Source: Anaerolineae bacterium (GTDB lineage Bacteria > Chloroflexota > Anaerolineae > JAFGEY01). Taken from it: 6,367 nucleotides of DNA. The stretch covers positions 1 to 6,367 of the forward strand of contig JAFGEY010000526.1 in assembly GCA_016931365.1 (NCBI GenBank), given 5' to 3'. Within the stretch, counting starts at the first letter, position 1. Each line of letters opens with the position of its first letter. Shown piece after piece: positions 3,416 through 6,367 of the stretch. A program made the position numbers and the translations under genes. Under the pieces are notes generated by a model that saw only the letters and a program-made list of their open reading frames with translations, did not search any database and was not told where the DNA came from.

Positions 3416-6367
3416 CGGAAGCTGGGAGAAACCATCACAATCCGAAACCCGATGTAGCTGTTCCTGACGTCGGGATTGCTCCTGTAGCGCGCCGAGCACC
3501 GCACGCTACTGCGGTTATCGCCGAACGCCCCACCACGCAACACGCGGAGCACCTTGTCGCCGGCCGACTCGTCCTCGCGCCCGTCGCCCGGATCGTAAGG
3601 GTACTTGAAATCCGGTTTCTCCCAATCTTTGCCCCACAAACTGCGCGTCCACTCCCACACGTTGCCGCTCAAGTCGAGCACGCCGTAGGGACTGGCTCCA
3701 TCCGGGAACACGCCCACCGGCGTGGTGTCGCCCAGGCCCAGAGCAGCACAGTTGCAGCGGGTGGCCTCGAACGCATCGCCCCAGGGATACGCGCGCCTGT
3801 CTTGCCCTGAGCCTGTCGAAGGGCCCCGCGCTGCCTTTTCCCACTGCGCTTCGCTGGGCAGCGCAATTGACTTGCCGGTCACTTCTGAGAGCCAGCGGCA
3901 GTAGGCCAGCGCGTCGTGCCAGGTCACATAAACCACCGGGTGACTCAGCTCGCCTTTCGGTGGACGGCCATTTTCCCAACCGTTCGGCGGCAGGTGGCCG
4001 GCCGCCTCAACAAAGAGGCGATACTGGGCGTTGGTGATCGGCACGCGCGAGATATGAAAAGTAGGCAAGGAAACCTGATGTAAGGGCTTTTCATCGCTGC
4101 TGCCGGTCTCGCTGCCCATCCAGAACGGGCCGGCCGGGACTTCCACCCACTCCGGCTCGCCATAGGGCAGCGTCCAGTATTGGGTTCCACCGATACGCGA
4201 CAATGCTTCAGCAGCAGCAATGCGGCGGCGGGTTAGCTCTTGTACCGTCATACCTCGTTGAAGGCGCACCTGGATCGAGGCCAACCATCCCTTGGGCGGC
4301 GGCGTCTCCAGTTCCTCGCGCAGCCGCCGCTGCACCTCGGCCTCCAGGTCGCCCGCCACGCGGCTGCTGCCCACGTCGCGCAGGCACTCGGCGGCCAGCA
4401 CCAGGTTGTGATATGGCTCGGCCTCCTGCTTGCAGTCAGCAATCGCCCGGATCAGCCGGGTGGCCCGCTCGCGGCTTTGCATGCTCAAATGGCCGGCTTG
4501 CAGCAGGATGGCCTCGCGCCACCAGGCGTCGGCGCAGTGCCCCAACGTGTATTCCATGTAATCGTCGCGCGCGGCCACGGCCAACGCGGCCAGATATTCC
4601 TGAAAGGTCAGGTGCGAAAAGGCATAGACCCCTTCGCCGCGCCCCACCAGCAGCCCGGTGCGCTCTTCTACCACCTGCAAAAAGCGATCCACCGCCCTCC
4701 CGACCGCCCGCCAGTCTTTCAACTGCTCGTACAGCCGTTCGCCCACCAGCCGGCGCAGCACATCCAGCGAGATGTCCTTTTGCTGCCCTTCGTGCATCGT
4801 CAGCGCTATCTTCTGCAACAGCAGCCGCTTGTCGCCGGCGTCAAAGGGGCGATCGTCCAGAATGGCCACTTCTTGCACTCCGCGCGCTTCATCCCACTTG
4901 CCCAGCAACACGTCCACCGCCTCGGCGTACAGTTCAGCGCGCCGGTCGGGCAGCTTGACCCGATCGCGGTGCACCAGAGCGATCACCGTCAGCAGCAACG
5001 GGTTGATGGCCAGCTCGCGCACCCGCTCGTTGGCGGCGATGGATGCCAGGAGATGCTGTGTCTGGCGCTCGGCATAGACGACGGCGCCCTCGCCCGGCCC
5101 CACCTGCCCCACGGCCACGGCCAGATGCCAGTTGCGCAAAAATTGACCTATGTCCTCGTCGCTGAAATCGCGCACCGTAGTGGTGACATACTCTTCGCTC
5201 AGCCGCGCCGCACCGGCATAGCCGACGATACGGCTGCTGACCACATAACGACACTGGGGATAGGCGCGGGTAAATGCCTCAACCAGGCGGGCCACCCGCC
5301 GCCGCAAGTCGGGGTCAGCCACCTCGTCCAGGCCGTCCAGCAAAATCACCGCCTGGCCGGAGTGGAGATAAGAGTCGAAAAAGTCGGGCGGGAGAACGAT
5401 CCGCTCCCCCTTGAGCATCTCGCGATAGTGCTCCAGCAGCAGCGTATGTCCCTCGGTGCCGTCGTCGGCGGGACGGCGCGACTTGAGAAATGCGCCCAAC
5501 CGCCGCAAGGGGATAAGCATCGGCAGCCAGCCGCGCTCCGGCAAGCCCAGCCGCTCCTTGACCAACGCTGTCCCTTCGGCCAGATCGCGCGCATACAGCA
5601 AGGCCAGGTAGCGCAGCAGGGTCGTCTTGCCGCTGCCGGGGTCGCCCAACACAACCAGGCGGGGATGGGCCTCCAGCGCCTCGTTGACGCTGACGGTGAC
5701 GGTTTCGGTTTGCACGCGCGGCGACAGATCGTCGGCCTTGTAGCCCCGCTGCAGGTGCGCCTCGCCGGGCGCCAGGCCAGCCTCGGCGGACAGCCAGGCT
5801 TCTTCGGCCTGCACGGTGCGCTGGCGGGTGGCGCGCAGGGTGACATAGATTTGCTCCAACTCGATGCTGACCAGTTTGCCGCCGGAACGAATGCCTTGCA
5901 GTTGCAGGTAGCGGTTTTGGCCGATCAGGTGACGCAGATAATGAGCCAGAGGCGATTCGCCGTTCACTGCCGGGGTCTCCACCGGCGGTTCGCCGACAAT
6001 GACGGTGGCTCCTTGCCCGGCAATGATCACGTGGCCGCCCACGTTGCCCGCCACCGCCACACCAGGGCCGGTGTTGACCGCGCTGCCATCCTGCGCGATG
6101 ATGCCGCTGCCCCACAATTGGGCGTGCAGCGTTTGGCGTTTGTCTTTCAGCGGTGACAGCATGGCCTCAAACTGCTCGCTTGAAAATGCGTTCCGCAGCG
6201 GTTCCTGCGCCTCGATGGCCTGCTCCACCTGGCCCAGCTCCTCCAGCGCGGCAAAGCGGGCGGCGAGCTGGGCGATCTCGTCCGGCAGGCGATCCTGCAC
6301 CAGCGGGCGATACTCGGCCAGGTAGCCCTGTACCAGCGCCCACTGCTCGCCAACGATCCGTCGGGCG
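3403..6367 (-). CDS. NACHT (STAND) NTPase with C-terminal DGR-diversified FGE domain, 5' partial
   Basis: The frame is open to the window edge, so the true start is probably upstream; GTG 6300, used here for numbering, has no ribosome site. Order: a helical N-terminal region (about 1-62), a glycine-rich segment (64-103, GNVGGHVIIAG), then a NACHT NTPase with Walker A GDPGSGKTT (219-227), Walker B VILLDGLDE (318-326) and sensor-like YVVSSR (352-357). INPLLLTVIALVH (432-444) and FSHLTFQEYLAA (561-572) belong to the winged-helix region typical of NACHT proteins. A helical linker (about 573-715) leads to an FGE domain from WVEVPAGPFWMGS (718-730), through GVLDLSGNVWEWT (873-885), to LRGGAF and GFRIVMV. 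NACHT proteins oligomerise on ligand sensing and act in signalling, cell death or defence. Here the ligand-binding tip is the DGR target. The FGE catalytic Cys pair seems absent (only C935 near the expected site), so it is a binding scaffold rather than an enzyme. Residues 827-833 (PSTGSGQ) are an element-derived insertion. No effector is visible; it may lie upstream of the window. Confidence 0.93.
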   Translation of the reverse strand, partial: ARRIVGEQWALVQGYLAEYRPLVQDRLPDEIAQLAARFAALEELGQVEQAIEAQEPLRNAFSSEQFEAMLSPLKDKRQTLHAQLWGSGIIAQDGSAVNTGPGVAVAGNVGGHVIIAGQGATVIVGEPPVETPAVNGESPLAHYLRHLIGQNRYLQLQGIRSGGKLVSIELEQIYVTLRATRQRTVQAEEAWLSAEAGLAPGEAHLQRGYKADDLSPRVQTETVTVSVNEALEAHPRLVVLGDPGSGKTTLLRYLALLYARDLAEGTALVKERLGLPERGWLPMLIPLRRLGAFLKSRRPADDGTEGHTLLLEHYREMLKGERIVLPPDFFDSYLHSGQAVILLDGLDEVADPDLRRRVARLVEAFTRAYPQCRYVVSSRIVGYAGAARLSEEYVTTTVRDFSDEDIGQFLRNWHLAVAVGQVGPGEGAVVYAERQTQHLLASIAANERVRELAINPLLLTVIALVHRDRVKLPDRRAELYAEAVDVLLGKWDEARGVQEVAILDDRPFDAGDKRLLLQKIALTMHEGQQKDISLDVLRRLVGERLYEQLKDWRAVGRAVDRFLQVVEERTGLLVGRGEGVYAFSHLTFQEYLAALAVAARDDYMEYTLGHCADAWWREAILLQAGHLSMQSRERATRLIRAIADCKQEAEPYHNLVLAAECLRDVGSSRVAGDLEAEVQRRLREELETPPPKGWLASIQVRLQRGMTVQELTRRRIAAAEALSRIGGTQYWTLPYGEPEWVEVPAGPFWMGSETGSSDEKPLHQVSLPTFHISRVPITNAQYRLFVEAAGHLPPNGWENGRPPKGELSHPVVYVTWHDALAYCRWLSEVTGKSIALPSEAQWEKAARGPSTGSGQDRRAYPWGDAFEATRCNCAALGLGDTTPVGVFPDGASPYGVLDLSGNVWEWTRSLWGKDWEKPDFKYPYDPGDGREDESAGDKVLRVLRGGAFGDNRSSVRCSARYRSNPDVRNSYIGFRIVMVSPSFRSGL
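3421..3547 (-). repeat. DGR variable repeat (VR) in the FGE domain
   Basis: This is the target copy of the TR at 1600-1726, with 15 substitutions, all at TR adenines. It encodes GGAFGDNRSSVRCSARYR, then SNPDVRNSYIGF, near the C-terminus. Of 14 Asn-templated positions 11 have changed: residues 927, 928, 930-932, 939, 941, 944, 945, 948 and 949 in numbering from GTG 6300. N929, N942 and N947 remain Asn. The 25-bp 5' block is adenine-free on the coding strand and so cannot vary. The 3' block 3426-3455 is identical in both copies and is the likely initiation-of-mutagenic-homology region. Five more matching bases with one A/C difference follow at 3421-3425. The VR ends 15 bp before the stop codon. 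Confidence 0.97.
3802..3823. repeat. Short palindromic element inside the FGE domain
   Basis: The plus strand reads TTGCCCTGAGC then CTG then TCGAAGGG. It shares the outer 10-mer and 8-mer with the longer copy in the RT (2670-2704) but lacks that copy's internal inverted repeat. It encodes PSTGSGQ (827-833) in the loop between EKAARG and RRAYPWGD, where FGE-family proteins usually have only a few residues. The frame is the same as in the RT copy. Confidence 0.65.

Larger units (their letters stand above)
1600..6367 (-). mobile_element. Diversity-generating retroelement cassette (target gene, VR, RT, avd, TR)
   Basis: All components needed for mutagenic retrohoming are here on one strand: target gene with 3' VR, RT, Avd and TR, in that order. 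The best-known DGR (Bordetella phage BPP-1) has target, avd, TR, RT, so here the TR comes last and the RT precedes avd. DGRs are not transposons; they move sequence only from TR to VR. No integrase, phage structural gene, terminal repeat or target-site duplication is visible, so a chromosomal or accessory location cannot be distinguished from a prophage. No promoter is visible; it presumably lies upstream of the target gene, outside the window. Confidence 0.95.

Noticed and set aside
4240..6156. Long plus-strand open frame of 638 codons opposite the NACHT gene
   Set aside because: It is antisense to a gene with clear NACHT and FGE motifs. It is rich in Gln, His, Arg and Ala, as expected from high-GC antisense frames, and has no recognisable domain.

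Overview
This window carries most of a diversity-generating retroelement (DGR). Its target is a large NACHT-type STAND NTPase whose C-terminus is a formylglycine-generating-enzyme-like (FGE, C-type-lectin fold) domain. All genes read on the minus strand. High GC, the NACHT-FGE architecture with a glycine-rich spacer (GNVGG-like), and the short dispersed TGCCCTGAGC...TCGAAGGG element suggest an uncultured Chloroflexota bacterium (Anaerolineae or Caldilineae type). That assignment is an inference, not something the sequence proves.

Layout in transcription order (high to low coordinates). (1) 6367-3403: NACHT-FGE variable protein, with its 5' end outside the window; its last codons hold the variable repeat VR (3421-3547). 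(2) 3402-3259: short gap with two perfect stem-loops. (3) 3258-2155: DGR-type reverse transcriptase, GTG start. (4) 2158-1766: Avd-like accessory protein, TTG start overlapping the RT stop. (5) 1726-1600: template repeat TR. (6) 1599-1418: GC-rich flank with stem-loops. (7) 1417-1085: three tandem 111-bp repeats. (8) 1074-127: tandem-GNAT acetyltransferase. (9) 124-1: start of a PIG-L/LmbE-family deacetylase, probably co-translated with the GNAT gene.

The decisive evidence is the TR/VR comparison. The two 127-bp segments align without gaps at an offset of 1821 and differ at 15 positions. Every one is an adenine in the TR on the coding strand (14 in the 122-bp core, which has 33 template adenines, plus one just past its 3' edge). 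No non-adenine position differs. The RT and Avd would copy TR RNA with adenine-specific errors and replace the VR, giving new residues at up to 14 Asn-templated positions on the FGE domain surface of the NTPase. The product is best read as an intracellular sensor or conflict protein with a hypervariable ligand-binding tip.

Several points go beyond a routine DGR. Both the RT and the FGE domain carry in-frame insertions of the same short palindromic element (PST...SGQ). A 13-bp perfect hairpin with a GAA loop lies about 60 bp after the VR. The TR is the last element, downstream of avd. A 111-bp tandem array separates the DGR from the GNAT/PIG-L pair.
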